Of a stretch of DNA of 64,000 nucleotides, positions 9,324 through 18,789 are shown piece by piece. The translations under genes and the position numbers were made by a program. The first letter of the stretch is position 1, and each line of letters opens with the position of its first letter. The notes under the pieces were generated by a model, which saw only the letters and a list, made by a program, of their open reading frames with translations, was not told the DNA's origin and did not search any database. The DNA is from Bacteroidales bacterium. Its GTDB lineage: Bacteria; Bacteroidota; Bacteroidia; Bacteroidales; Bacteroidaceae. Where the stretch lies: positions 1-64,000 of the forward strand of contig JAAYDO010000209.1 of the NCBI GenBank assembly GCA_012729225.1, in the 5' to 3' direction.

Positions 9324-12260
9324 TTACAGTTTGGTCTTCACCTCTATCTCTGTATAGGTCTCAAGCACATCACCCTCGTGAATATCATTGAAATTAACGA
9401 TAGAGATACCGCACTCAAAGTCACGACCCACCTCTTTCACGTCATCCTTATAACGCTTGAGGGCAAGGATCTCACCTGTGTGGACAACAATGCCATCGCG
9501 AACGACACGCACCTTGTCTGAACGGTGCACCTTTCCTTCGGTAACCCAGCAACCAGCCACAGTACCGACCTTGGTAATCCTGTAAACCTGGCGCACATCC
9601 ACCTGCGCTGTGATTTCCTCCTTGAGTGTTGGAGCCAACATGCCCTCCATCGCATCTTTCACCTCCTCTATAGCATCATAGATGATAGAGTAGAGACGAA
9701 TATCCACGCCATACTGCTCTGCCAAACGACGTGCAGCAGCTGAAGGTCTAACTTGGAAACCAATGATAATGACATTCTCTGAAGCATGAGCCAACTCAAC
9801 ATCGTTCTCGCTAATCTGACCCACAGCCTTGTGAATCACATTCACCTGAATCTTCTCTGTAGAAAGCTTGATGAGAGAGTCGGAGAGTGCCTCGATAGAA
9901 CCATCCACATCGCCCTTCACCACAAGATTGAGTTCCTTGAAGTCGCCAAGAGCAATACGACGACCCAACTCGTCAAGAGTCAGACGAGTCTGAGTGCGCA
10001 AGCCTTGTTCACGCTTCAACTGTTCACGCTTATTACAGATTTCACGAGCCTCCTGATCAGAATCCATCACGTGGAAGGTGTCACCTGCAGTAGGAGCACC
10101 ATTAAGACCGAGGATAACTGCTGGTTCAGCAGGGAGTGCCTGCTCTATGCGCTGGCCACGCTCGTTGAACATAGCCTTGATACGACCGTAATTTGTACCA
10201 GCCAACACTATATCACCCTGACGGAGTGTACCGTTCTGCACAAGTACTGTAGCAACATAGCCACGACCCTTGTCAAGTGTAGATTCAATGATAGAACCAG
10301 TAGCCTTTCGGTTAGGGTTAGCCTTGAGATCAAGCATTTCTGCCTCAAGGAGCACCTTATCCATCAACTCTTCCACACCCAGACCCTTCTTTGCACTAAT
10401 GTCTTGGCTCTGATACTTACCGCCCCACTCTTCAACAAGAAGGTTCATAGACGCCAGTTGTTCCTTAATCTTATCTGGATTAGCAGCAGGCTTATCCACC
10501 TTATTGATAGCAAAGATCATTGGCACTCCCGCTGCCTGAGCGTGAGCAATAGCCTCCTTCGTCTGAGGCATCACATCGTCATCGGCAGCAATGATAATGA
10601 TTGCAATGTCCGTCACCTGAGCACCACGTGCACGCATGGCGGTAAAGGCCTCATGACCAGGAGTATCCAAGAAGGTAATCTTACGACCATCCTTGAGTTT
10701 CACCTTATAGGCACCAATGTGCTGAGTGATACCACCCGCCTCACCAGCAATCACGTTTGTTTTGCGGATATAGTCAAGCAGCGATGTCTTACCGTGGTCC
10801 ACGTGACCCATGACCGTGATAATAGGCGCACGTCTCTCCAGTTCTTCCTCCTTATCTTCCACCTCTTCAATAGCGTTAGACACTTCTTCCGACACATATT
10901 GAGTGGAATATCCAAACTCTTCTGCTACGATATTGATAGTCTCTGCATCCAAACGCTGGTTGATGCTCACCATCATACCAATAGACATACAGGTTCCAAT
11001 GACCTTGGTCACAGGCACATCCATCATCGTGGCAAGTTCGTTGGCAGTTACGAACTCCGTGATCTTCAGCACCTTGCTCTCTGCATTCTCTTCTCTCTCT
11101 TCCTCAGCCATACGGTCGTGAATAGCCTGGCGTTTGTCCTTACGATACTTCACGCCTCTCTTCTCCGACTTGGCAGTGAGACGTGCAAGCGTCTCTTTCA
11201 CCTGCTTTGCTACTTCTTCTTCACTCAAATCCTGTGGCTTTGGAGGAAGCTTCTTCTTATTCTTCTTTTTGCCCTGACCCTGCTGATTCTGCTGGTTTTG
11301 CTGATTCTTATGCTGGCCTTGGACATTATTACCCTGACCTGGCTTTCCACCCTGCTTCTTGCCCTGACCCTGCTGACCGTTGCTGTTCTTAGCCGCCTCA
11401 TTGATATCAACTTTGTTGCCACTGATACGGTTACGCTTTTTCTTCTGACCATTAGCATCCGTACCGCCTTGGGCATTCTGACGCTCTTTCTTGCGCTCAG
11501 CCTTGCTCTTGCGGTCTGGGCGAGTCTTGCTGTTAAGGCTGGAGAGATCTATGAATCCCACCTGCTTAAACTGCACGCCTGACTCCGCAGGTGCAGAAAG
11601 ACGATACACACCATTCTCATCCTTCTCCAGTCTGTCAGCAGAAGACTGCTTGTTTTTCTTTGCAGCAGACTCCTTGTCTGATGATTCTGATGCAGGCACC
11701 GCTGTCTGAGTTGTCTTCTCGTCCGACTTCTCAGATACTTTCTCCACAGGCTTTTCTTCCTGTTTCTCTGCCACCTTCTTCTCCACAAGCTTCTCTGCAA
11801 GCTTCTCGCTTGCCTTCTCCGACTTAGGAGTTTCCACCTTAACAGGCTTCTTCTCTTCGGCTGGAGCTACTTTCTCCTTAGGCTGAGCAGGAGTTTCTTC
11901 CTTAGGCTCAGACTTAGGCTCATCCTTTTGGAGAGTGTTGATTTTTCCAACAATCTTAAGTTTAGGCTTTCTCGCCTCCTTTTCCCGTTCCAGACGTTCC
12001 TTCTCTTCGCGGGCAGCTTGCTGTCTCTCCTTCTTTTCCTGAAGTTCCTTTTCCTTCTGGTTCTGTATCTTCTGCTTTGTCTCGGCGTTTTGTTTCATGT
12101 CTTCGCCAAACTCCTTCTTCAGCAGAGCATACTGTTCATCGGAGAGTTTCGCATTGGGCGTGGCATCTTGCAATGCCTGTCCCTTTTTCTGCAGGAATTC
12201 AGCCACGGTGTTGATTCCCACATTCAGTTCTTTAAGTGCTTTATTTAGTCTTACTGCCAT
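9324..12260 (-). CDS. infB: Translation initiation factor IF-2
   Basis: [45 protein letters not shown]; long Lys/Glu/Gln-rich N-terminus. Confidence 0.98.
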   Translation of the reverse strand: MAVRLNKALKELNVGINTVAEFLQKKGQALQDATPNAKLSDEQYALLKKEFGEDMKQNAETKQKIQNQKEKELQEKKERQQAAREEKERLEREKEARKPKLKIVGKINTLQKDEPKSEPKEETPAQPKEKVAPAEEKKPVKVETPKSEKASEKLAEKLVEKKVAEKQEEKPVEKVSEKSDEKTTQTAVPASESSDKESAAKKNKQSSADRLEKDENGVYRLSAPAESGVQFKQVGFIDLSSLNSKTRPDRKSKAERKKERQNAQGGTDANGQKKKRNRISGNKVDINEAAKNSNGQQGQGKKQGGKPGQGNNVQGQHKNQQNQQNQQGQGKKKNKKKLPPKPQDLSEEEVAKQVKETLARLTAKSEKRGVKYRKDKRQAIHDRMAEEEREENAESKVLKITEFVTANELATMMDVPVTKVIGTCMSIGMMVSINQRLDAETINIVAEEFGYSTQYVSEEVSNAIEEVEDKEEELERRAPIITVMGHVDHGKTSLLDYIRKTNVIAGEAGGITQHIGAYKVKLKDGRKITFLDTPGHEAFTAMRARGAQVTDIAIIIIAADDDVMPQTKEAIAHAQAAGVPMIFAINKVDKPAANPDKIKEQLASMNLLVEEWGGKYQSQDISAKKGLGVEELMDKVLLEAEMLDLKANPNRKATGSIIESTLDKGRGYVATVLVQNGTLRQGDIVLAGTNYGRIKAMFNERGQRIEQALPAEPAVILGLNGAPTAGDTFHVMDSDQEAREICNKREQLKREQGLRTQTRLTLDELGRRIALGDFKELNLVVKGDVDGSIEALSDSLIKLSTEKIQVNVIHKAVGQISENDVELAHASENVIIIGFQVRPSAAARRLAEQYGVDIRLYSIIYDAIEEVKDAMEGMLAPTLKEEITAQVDVRQVYRITKVGTVAGCWVTEGKVHRSDKVRVVRDGIVVHTGEILALKRYKDDVKEVGRDFECGISIVNFNDIHEGDVLETYTEIEVKTKL

Positions 12261-12322
12261 ATATTTTTTAATAATGAATCATTTTATTTAAGGACGTTCT
12301 ATGAATCTGAAAGAACCCTTCT

Positions 12323-13591
12323 TTAGTCTTCAAATTCTTCCTTGAGAATATTGAGAACCTCATCGACAGTGTCTTCCTCAAGATCCGCCTTCTCCACCAG
12401 CATAGCACGTGGAGCATCAAGCACGCTCTTGGCTGTCTCCAATCCGAGTCCCTTGATTGCATCAATAATCCATGGATCAATTTCATCCTTGAACTCGTCC
12501 AAGTAAATGTCTTCCTCATCTGGATTCTGACCATCCAACTCACGGAACACGTCTATCGTGTAGCCCGTCAGCATACTTGCCAACTTGATGTTGTCACCAT
12601 TCTTACCAATGGCGAGGCTCACCTGATCTGGTTGCATATATACCTCCGCCTTCTTCTTCTCTTCATCAAGAGTGATAGAAGAGATTGTAGCAGGACTGAG
12701 CGAACGCTGGATGAAGAGGCGAATGTTTGATGTGTAGTTAATCACGTCAATATTCTCATTGTGGAGTTCACGCACAATACCATGAATACGGCTACCCTTC
12801 ACACCCACACAGGCTCCCACAGGGTCAATGCGCTCATTGTAACTCTCCACCGCAATCTTGGCTCTCTCACCTGGCACACGAGCAATCTTCTGCACAGTGA
12901 TGAGACCATCATTGATTTCAGGCACTTCCTGCTCAAGCAGACGACGCAAGAACTCTGGAGAAGTGCGAGAGAGAATAATCTTAGGATTGTTGTTGAGGTT
13001 GTCCACACGAAGCACAACAGCACGCACAGTCTCACCCTTACGGAAGAAATCACCAGGAATCTGCTCATTCTTTGGCAAGAGCAACTCATTGCCTTCATCA
13101 TCAAGGAGCAACATCTCACGTTTCCAAATCTGGTAAACCTCACCGCTTACAATCTGTCCAACCTTGTCAGCATATTTGTTGTAGAGGTTATCGTGCTCAA
13201 GATCCAATATCTTGCTCGCCATGGTCTGACGGAGAGTCAAGATGGCACGACGACCAAACTTGGCAAACTCAATCTTCTCACTCACTTCCTCGCCCAACTC
13301 ATAATCCTCATCAATCTTCTGAGCCTCAGAAAGGCTGATCTCGGCATTTTCGTTCTGCACATTTCCATCTTCCACCACAACACGATTGCGATAAATCTCA
13401 AAGTCACCCTTATCAGGGTTCACAATCACGTCGAAGTTCTCGTCAGAACCATAGGTCTTCTGCAACACACTGCGGAAACTGTCCTCTATCACACTCACGA
13501 GCGTTGTTCTGTCGATGTTTTTAGTATCTTTGAAGTCCTTAAAGGTGTCTATCAAATTGACACGTTCTGCATTTTTCTTTACTGTAGCCAT
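12323..13591 (-). CDS. nusA: Transcription termination/antitermination factor NusA
   Basis: GERAKIAVES...DPVGACVGVKGSRIHGIVRELHNENIDVI. Confidence 0.97.
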   Translation of the reverse strand: MATVKKNAERVNLIDTFKDFKDTKNIDRTTLVSVIEDSFRSVLQKTYGSDENFDVIVNPDKGDFEIYRNRVVVEDGNVQNENAEISLSEAQKIDEDYELGEEVSEKIEFAKFGRRAILTLRQTMASKILDLEHDNLYNKYADKVGQIVSGEVYQIWKREMLLLDDEGNELLLPKNEQIPGDFFRKGETVRAVVLRVDNLNNNPKIILSRTSPEFLRRLLEQEVPEINDGLITVQKIARVPGERAKIAVESYNERIDPVGACVGVKGSRIHGIVRELHNENIDVINYTSNIRLFIQRSLSPATISSITLDEEKKKAEVYMQPDQVSLAIGKNGDNIKLASMLTGYTIDVFRELDGQNPDEEDIYLDEFKDEIDPWIIDAIKGLGLETAKSVLDAPRAMLVEKADLEEDTVDEVLNILKEEFED

Positions 13592-13616
13592 TGTTTATGT
13601 TTTTTATTGTATTCTC

Positions 13617-14084
13617 TTACTTAAAGTCGATGATATTCTTCACCCACTTCACATCAGCATAGCCGAAAGCCTTATCAACCTCCACCATCTGGGGACGCTT
13701 CTTGCCTTCCACCTTCTGCTTCTCTGTCACAGTCACCACAAAACCATTCTCATCCGCACTCTTCATACAGCCCTCCATCTTCTTGCCATCAGCAGTGAGC
13801 AGTTCCACATCATAGCCCACAGAATTGACATATTGCTGAAAAACCTTGAAAGGCTGACCGATACCCGCTGACCCCACCTCAAGTTCAAAGTCTTCCACAT
13901 CACGATCGAAATGCTCTTCAATGAAACGGCTCAGTTCGCAGCAGTCTTCAATCCAAACCCCTTCCTTGTGGTCAATCTCCACAGTGACGCGGTTTTCCTC
14001 ATCCACCGATGCATCCACCAAGAAATACTCCTTATCCGCCAGCCATTCCAGAGCCAGTTCCTTCACCTTGTTTTTGTCAATCAT
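13617..14084 (-). CDS. rimP: Ribosome maturation factor RimP
   Basis: Position upstream of nusA; DFELEVGSAGIGQPFK..VGYDVELLTADGKKMEG. Confidence 0.93.
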   Translation of the reverse strand: MIDKNKVKELALEWLADKEYFLVDASVDEENRVTVEIDHKEGVWIEDCCELSRFIEEHFDRDVEDFELEVGSAGIGQPFKVFQQYVNSVGYDVELLTADGKKMEGCMKSADENGFVVTVTEKQKVEGKKRPQMVEVDKAFGYADVKWVKNIIDFK

Positions 14085-14160
14085 TTTTGTGCTTTTTTGC
14101 TATGATACATTTACAATAGAAAAAGGGAACCATTCAGTCCCCTCCCATTCATTTGCGCTA

Positions 14161-14168
14161 CAAAGGTA
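14161..14168 (-). promoter_or_regulatory. -7 box TACCTTTG for rimP-nusA-infB
   Basis: caaaggta on + strand 77 bp upstream of rimP start. Confidence 0.55.
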
Positions 14169-14693
14169 GGCAAAAAAGCAGACATCACCAAATTTCTCAC
14201 CAAAAAACTGCACAGAAAGGGAGCAGTTCAACAGAAAAGGAGGTTATATAGATAAAAACACATAAAACCAGAAAGGATTTGACAACCACATATAACACAA
14301 TCATTCACACAAAAACATGCGCACCATGACGAACAAGAGCAAAACATTGAGAACGTGATCGTAAGGGTGTGGAAGTGAGGGTACAAGAAAAGAAGTCCTA
14401 CAATCGTAAGGAACAAATTTCTATCACATAAACGGGAACCACCTCAACAACTCTCTTTTTACATCGCGAGGAAAGAATTTGGCACTCACGAGGACTATTT
14501 CGTGAGGCAGCCACATTCAGTTCCCAACTCTTTAATCTCCAAGCCTAAATATGCACATGGACAACTCACAACCTTTCAGTCCTTCACCGTTGCTTTTCAC
14601 AATTCACCCTTCTCACATTGGTCTATTTTTGAATCTTTTTATTCTTACAAAAACGATATGTCTTTTTTTCTTGCACATTATATATATAAGTCA

Positions 14694-14701
14694 TACCTTT
14701 G
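14694..14701 (+). promoter_or_regulatory. -7 box TACCTTTG with upstream TTG for cobI/cbiL
   Basis: cTTGcacattatatatataagtcaTACCTTTG, 20-bp spacing. Confidence 0.6.
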
Positions 14702-14761
14702 TCATCAAATATAAAAGAACATTTATACAAAGACACATTTATTATACCAAAGATAAAAGGC

Positions 14762-15460
14762 ATGTATCCCATCTCATTCGTATCATTAGGTCCAGGCGAC
14801 CCCGAATTGCTAACCATCAAAGCCTTGAGTCGTCTGCAAGAGGCTGATGCCATCTTTCTACCCTTCACCCAAAGCAAGGAGGGCGAGGAGAAATCACGCT
14901 CTCTTGACATTGTGAAGGCTCATGACCTCAAAGCACACACCCACCTCTATCGTCTTCCCATGTCTCGACAAAGAGAAGAGACCTTCAGGGTGTACGACCA
15001 GATAGGTGCTGAGGCCATCCAACTGCAAAGCGAGGGACAGCGAGTGGTGATTGGAGTGGAAGGCGACATTGCCGTATATGGCTCTATCCACTATGTGCTG
15101 GAGCAACTGGAGTCACAAGGCATCGCCACCGAGCAAGTGCCAGGCATCAGTTCCATTTCGGCAGCAGCCAGCCTCGCCAAACTGTCCCTCATCAGTCAGC
15201 AAGAGCGTCTTGTGGTCATTCCTGGACAATGTGACGAGACCGAAATGCTACGACTGCTGAACCTCAATCATGTGTTGGTCATCATGAAACTCTCTGCTTG
15301 CAGAGACATTCTCACCACCTTTCTTCAGACTCATCCACATTTCCGATATGACTATTTTGAGAACGTGGGCACACCTGCGCAAGTCCATCTATCCGACCCC
15401 ACCACCATCCTTCAGCGAGGACTCCCCTACTTCTCCCTCATCATCATCCACTGCAAGTAG
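14762..15460 (+). CDS. cobI: Precorrin-2/cobalt-precorrin-2 C20-methyltransferase
   Basis: MYPISFVSLGPGDPELLTIKALSRLQEADAIF..., VEGDIAVYGSIHYV, VPGISSISAAAS. Confidence 0.85.
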   Translation: MYPISFVSLGPGDPELLTIKALSRLQEADAIFLPFTQSKEGEEKSRSLDIVKAHDLKAHTHLYRLPMSRQREETFRVYDQIGAEAIQLQSEGQRVVIGVEGDIAVYGSIHYVLEQLESQGIATEQVPGISSISAAASLAKLSLISQQERLVVIPGQCDETEMLRLLNLNHVLVIMKLSACRDILTTFLQTHPHFRYDYFENVGTPAQVHLSDPTTILQRGLPYFSLIIIHCK

Positions 15461-15696
15461 CCTCATCCCAATCTCCCTAAGAAAACAAAGAGCAAGAGTC
15501 ATCCAGTCTGGTTGCCTCTTGCTTCCTATATAGACGCCCCTTCTCCCTGGGTCTTTCAGTTTTTCTTCTCCAACTCTTTTTCCTTATACACCTTCTCACC
15601 ATTATCCCAACTCTTCAGGTGATACCAGTTGTGAGACAGGCAGTGATTACCGATGGACGTAAAGTACAGCACAGTCCTATCAGAATCTTTTATAAC

Positions 15697-16800
15697 TTAG
15701 AAGAAGAACGAACCCTTTAATCCCATTAACTTTTTGAAATCTTTCTCCAACTCCACCTCATTGTTTTTCATACTCTTAATGACATGCCAGTAAGCAGGGT
15801 AGTTGATCCAACCACTATTAGAATAGAGTTCGAGGATGTGAAGTCCTGCCTTGTCGCAGTTAATTCCCACCACATAACTCGGCGCCAGATGTCCCTTATC
15901 CCCTGAGACAGGCACTTGGGCTTTGATGGTAGCAAGATTGATAAAAGAATAACCCTCTTTCTGCTCATGCTGTGTCTGAATATCCTTCATCGGGTTTACA
16001 TTCATATCAACCTCATAGTTCTCACCTGTTCTCTTTTTGGCAATGGCTGTCATCAGTTCTGCCAATTCCTTATAGTAATCATAGACCAATTGGGCATCAT
16101 CAAGTGGAATATAGTAGTGTGTTCCTTCTGATTTGCATGCATGCCAATTCCATTCACTATAGACATAAGAGAGGGGAGTCTTGGATTTGCCGTAGTCAAA
16201 ATCTTCACTATATTCATATTGAACAGGATAAGACTTTGGATGATGCTTCTTCTTGCTTTCCATGAAATCAGTCAGTGCTTGGTGAAGCACCTCTGTATTG
16301 CCCATCTTGACAGAATCAGTCCTTTGAAGAGACGGATTAAAATAATAGGACAGCATCAAGACCCCAAATCCTCTTCCACATTGATAGTCGAAAGTGAGCA
16401 TCTCTTTTGAATTCCAGACATTGGCATGTCCTGGACTATACACATTTCGGGATTCTTCTGTGGCAGGACCTAAAGATACCGAATAACTGATGGTATCATG
16501 CCTTTCATCATGCACCTCATACCTGTAACTCTTTGTAGCAGAAGGAACAAGTTCATCAAAAAGCGCACGAATCTTTCTTGTACCGTCTTGCGCTTCTTCA
16601 AATCTGTAGCCTTTATAACTGAAAGGGACGGAATAGGAAAGAACTTCTTCATCCATCATCCTCCTATATGTCACCTTACTGGTTTCTTTTGCCAAATCAT
16701 TGAACCAGTTGATAATCTTAGTTTGATTTTCTTGTGCCGATGCCTGAAGCGTAAAGGCAAGAGCAATGAGGAATGTTATGTATTTTTTCATTATCTCCAT
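15697..16800 (-). CDS. Secreted protein of unknown function
   Basis: Signal peptide MKKYITFLIALAFTLQASAQ; follows ECF sigma/anti-sigma-like genes. Confidence 0.65.
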   Translation of the reverse strand: MEIMKKYITFLIALAFTLQASAQENQTKIINWFNDLAKETSKVTYRRMMDEEVLSYSVPFSYKGYRFEEAQDGTRKIRALFDELVPSATKSYRYEVHDERHDTISYSVSLGPATEESRNVYSPGHANVWNSKEMLTFDYQCGRGFGVLMLSYYFNPSLQRTDSVKMGNTEVLHQALTDFMESKKKHHPKSYPVQYEYSEDFDYGKSKTPLSYVYSEWNWHACKSEGTHYYIPLDDAQLVYDYYKELAELMTAIAKKRTGENYEVDMNVNPMKDIQTQHEQKEGYSFINLATIKAQVPVSGDKGHLAPSYVVGINCDKAGLHILELYSNSGWINYPAYWHVIKSMKNNEVELEKDFKKLMGLKGSFFF

Positions 16801-16821
16801 ATTGCAAGGCGAACCTCTTTG

Positions 16822-17451
16822 TTAATAAATATCTTGAACAGCAGCAATCTCTTGATGGACTGCATTTCGAAAATCCTCTCCATTTCTTCTGATTTCCTCT
16901 TGAAACTTGTCAGGGTCAAACTCTCGCATCAGTTGCTGAAGTCTTCTTTCTGCCATGAGTTGTTGCATGTGGTCCTCAGTCATGAGAGGCATCATCGTCA
17001 TGGAAGTATCGGATTCTTCATTCCCTTCCATCTCTTGTGATGACTGTATGGTTTTCACCTCTATCTGAGCCATATCATGCTTGGCATTCTTGTAAATCAT
17101 GCGCTCTATTTCCTGCACCACATTGCAAGCGGTGTCAGAATCAGCTTGGACTATCATCTCCTTCTGTCCAGAGGATTGATGCTGAGCGATGCTTTGTGGC
17201 TGATGTTCCATTGTTTCACCCTCCATTTTCTTGGGCGGAGTGAAGATGATGAAGAGCACACCAGCCACACACGCAGCCACCAACCATGACCAGATAAGAT
17301 AATTGCGGTGAGGTTTTTCCTCACGAACCCGAAGCATGAGTCGAGTATTCAAGTCGGCAGACATCTGAGGGCGAGCCTCCTCTTCTTGTCGGCATGCCTC
17401 TCGCAGATTGACATCTTGCAAACGCTTGTTGTTGATTTCGTTTTCTGTCAT
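16822..17451 (-). CDS. Single-TM protein, putative anti-sigma factor
   Basis: Cytoplasmic N-terminus, one TM (YLIWSWLVAACVAGVLFIIF), start overlaps end of ECF sigma gene. Confidence 0.55.
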   Translation of the reverse strand: MTENEINNKRLQDVNLREACRQEEEARPQMSADLNTRLMLRVREEKPHRNYLIWSWLVAACVAGVLFIIFTPPKKMEGETMEHQPQSIAQHQSSGQKEMIVQADSDTACNVVQEIERMIYKNAKHDMAQIEVKTIQSSQEMEGNEESDTSMTMMPLMTEDHMQQLMAERRLQQLMREFDPDKFQEEIRRNGEDFRNAVHQEIAAVQDIY

Positions 17452-18011
17452 GACTGTAGGTTTTTGATGATTCTGTATAGTTTCTTTCTTGTTCTACTCA
17501 GCCGCGATGCCACCGTGGTGGGGATGGACTGGGTGATGTAGGCTATTTCCTTGAGACTTTTCTCGTCAAAATAGAACATGGTAACAAGGGCTTTCTCGTC
17601 GGGAGGCAACTGTCGTAGTGCCGATTGGATGAGTTGCACCGTCTCCTGATTGGGTTGTCCGAAGGCCTTGTCCACTTCCTCTTCCGAAATGCAGGCAAGT
17701 TCCTCCTCATGCTCATCAAAGCAGAGGATGGGTTGTCGCCTTTTTCGCAAGAAATCTATTGCCTCATTGTAGGCTATACGACTCAGCCACGTGGAGAGTG
17801 CGGCACGCTCGGGTTCGTAGTCCCTTATGCTTCGGAAGACCTTGACAAACACATCCTGATAGACCTCCTCGGCATCTTCGAGCCGTGGAATCATTCTCTG
17901 CAACAAAGCAAAGATCTGACCTCCACACTGCTCAAGAAGCTGTTGTTGGCTTAGCGACTCTTGTCTCTTGAGCCCTTCTATCAATTCCTTTTCGATTTCT
18001 TTTGTTGTCAT
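17448..18011 (-). CDS. RNA polymerase sigma-70 factor, ECF subfamily
   Basis: DAEEVYQDVFVKVFRSIRDYEPERAALSTWLSRIAYNEAIDFLRKRR; LPPDEKALVTMFYFDEKSLKEIAYI. Confidence 0.95.
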   Translation of the reverse strand: MTTKEIEKELIEGLKRQESLSQQQLLEQCGGQIFALLQRMIPRLEDAEEVYQDVFVKVFRSIRDYEPERAALSTWLSRIAYNEAIDFLRKRRQPILCFDEHEEELACISEEEVDKAFGQPNQETVQLIQSALRQLPPDEKALVTMFYFDEKSLKEIAYITQSIPTTVASRLSRTRKKLYRIIKNLQS

Positions 18012-18330
18012 TCTTTAGGTCTTCTACTTTTATATACGATGAAAGTAGCGAAAACATTGCAAGTTTAGCAAAAAATTTACAAACACAGAAATGATTACAT
18101 GAAAAAAACTGTGTAAAACGTTCTCAGCCCTACACTGTTTCATCCATCCCCACATATTATATGCGGTCAAATGTTTTCTGCATCGACCTCCCGTTTTATT
18201 CTACCCAAAACAATCCTCAATGATGCAAGTGAGGCATCAAGAAGAGGGAATAAACGTGAGTACGATGACATCATTAGACATCAACCTCGTTATTAGAGAG
18301 GGTAAATAAAAGCATGCTTTTGAGAGGATG

Positions 18331-18503
18331 AAACAGCAGGATTCTCTTGACATAGAACTTCACAAATGGTTGAAGCATTCTTCATGGGAAAACGAACAAT
18401 TGTTCAATGGCAAACGAACAATGCTTCAATGGCCAATGAACAATGGTGCGATGACCAATGAACAATGGTGCGATGACCAACGAACAATGGTGCGTTTTCG
18501 CCC
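18331..18503. repeat. 22-bp-period array A (6 units) with 5' leader
   Basis: Unit starts at 18372, 18394, 18416, 18438, 18460, 18482; leader AAACAGCAGGATT at 18331. Confidence 0.85.
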
Positions 18504-18739
18504 TTACAAACATGAAACACCAGATTGTCTATAAACCGCTATGTATAAAGAAGATATAAAGATTCTCGAAAGTCGGTAGTATATCGCTCATCTTCTTGCA
18601 GAAGCCATCCAACGACAAAGCCTGCCAGAATCGCCTTGCCCCTCTTTCATTGAAGGCTCATTCACTTTTATTTTTCCGTACATTTACCTTCCCACACCAT
18701 CAATCAACGGCTAAAAGAGGAAGGAACGGAAATAAACAA

Positions 18740-18773
18740 AGAGAAGCAAGGACAGTGCTGCCCTTGCTTCTCT
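18740..18773 (-). terminator. Hairpin terminator downstream of Ig-like lipoprotein gene
   Basis: agagaagcaagg / ccttgcttctct perfect 12-bp stem. Confidence 0.7.
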
Positions 18774-18789
18774 GTATTTCAGACATTGA

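Noticed and set aside
9786-11582. 598-aa + strand ORF opposite infB
   Set aside because: Antisense shadow of infB, no recognisable domains.
14160-14761. Cobalamin riboswitch upstream of the cobI gene
   Set aside because: No B12-box or riboswitch core recognised; a simple promoter with a short leader fits.
18372-18503. CRISPR array
   Set aside because: 22-bp tandem units without distinct spacers and no cas genes anywhere in the window; same for arrays B and C.
18328-18534. ORF 68 aa (+) WLKHSSWENEQLFNGKRTMLQWPMNNGAMTNEQW...
   Set aside because: Reads through the 22-bp array A; 22 is not a multiple of 3 and the apparent repeats are non-coding DNA repeats.
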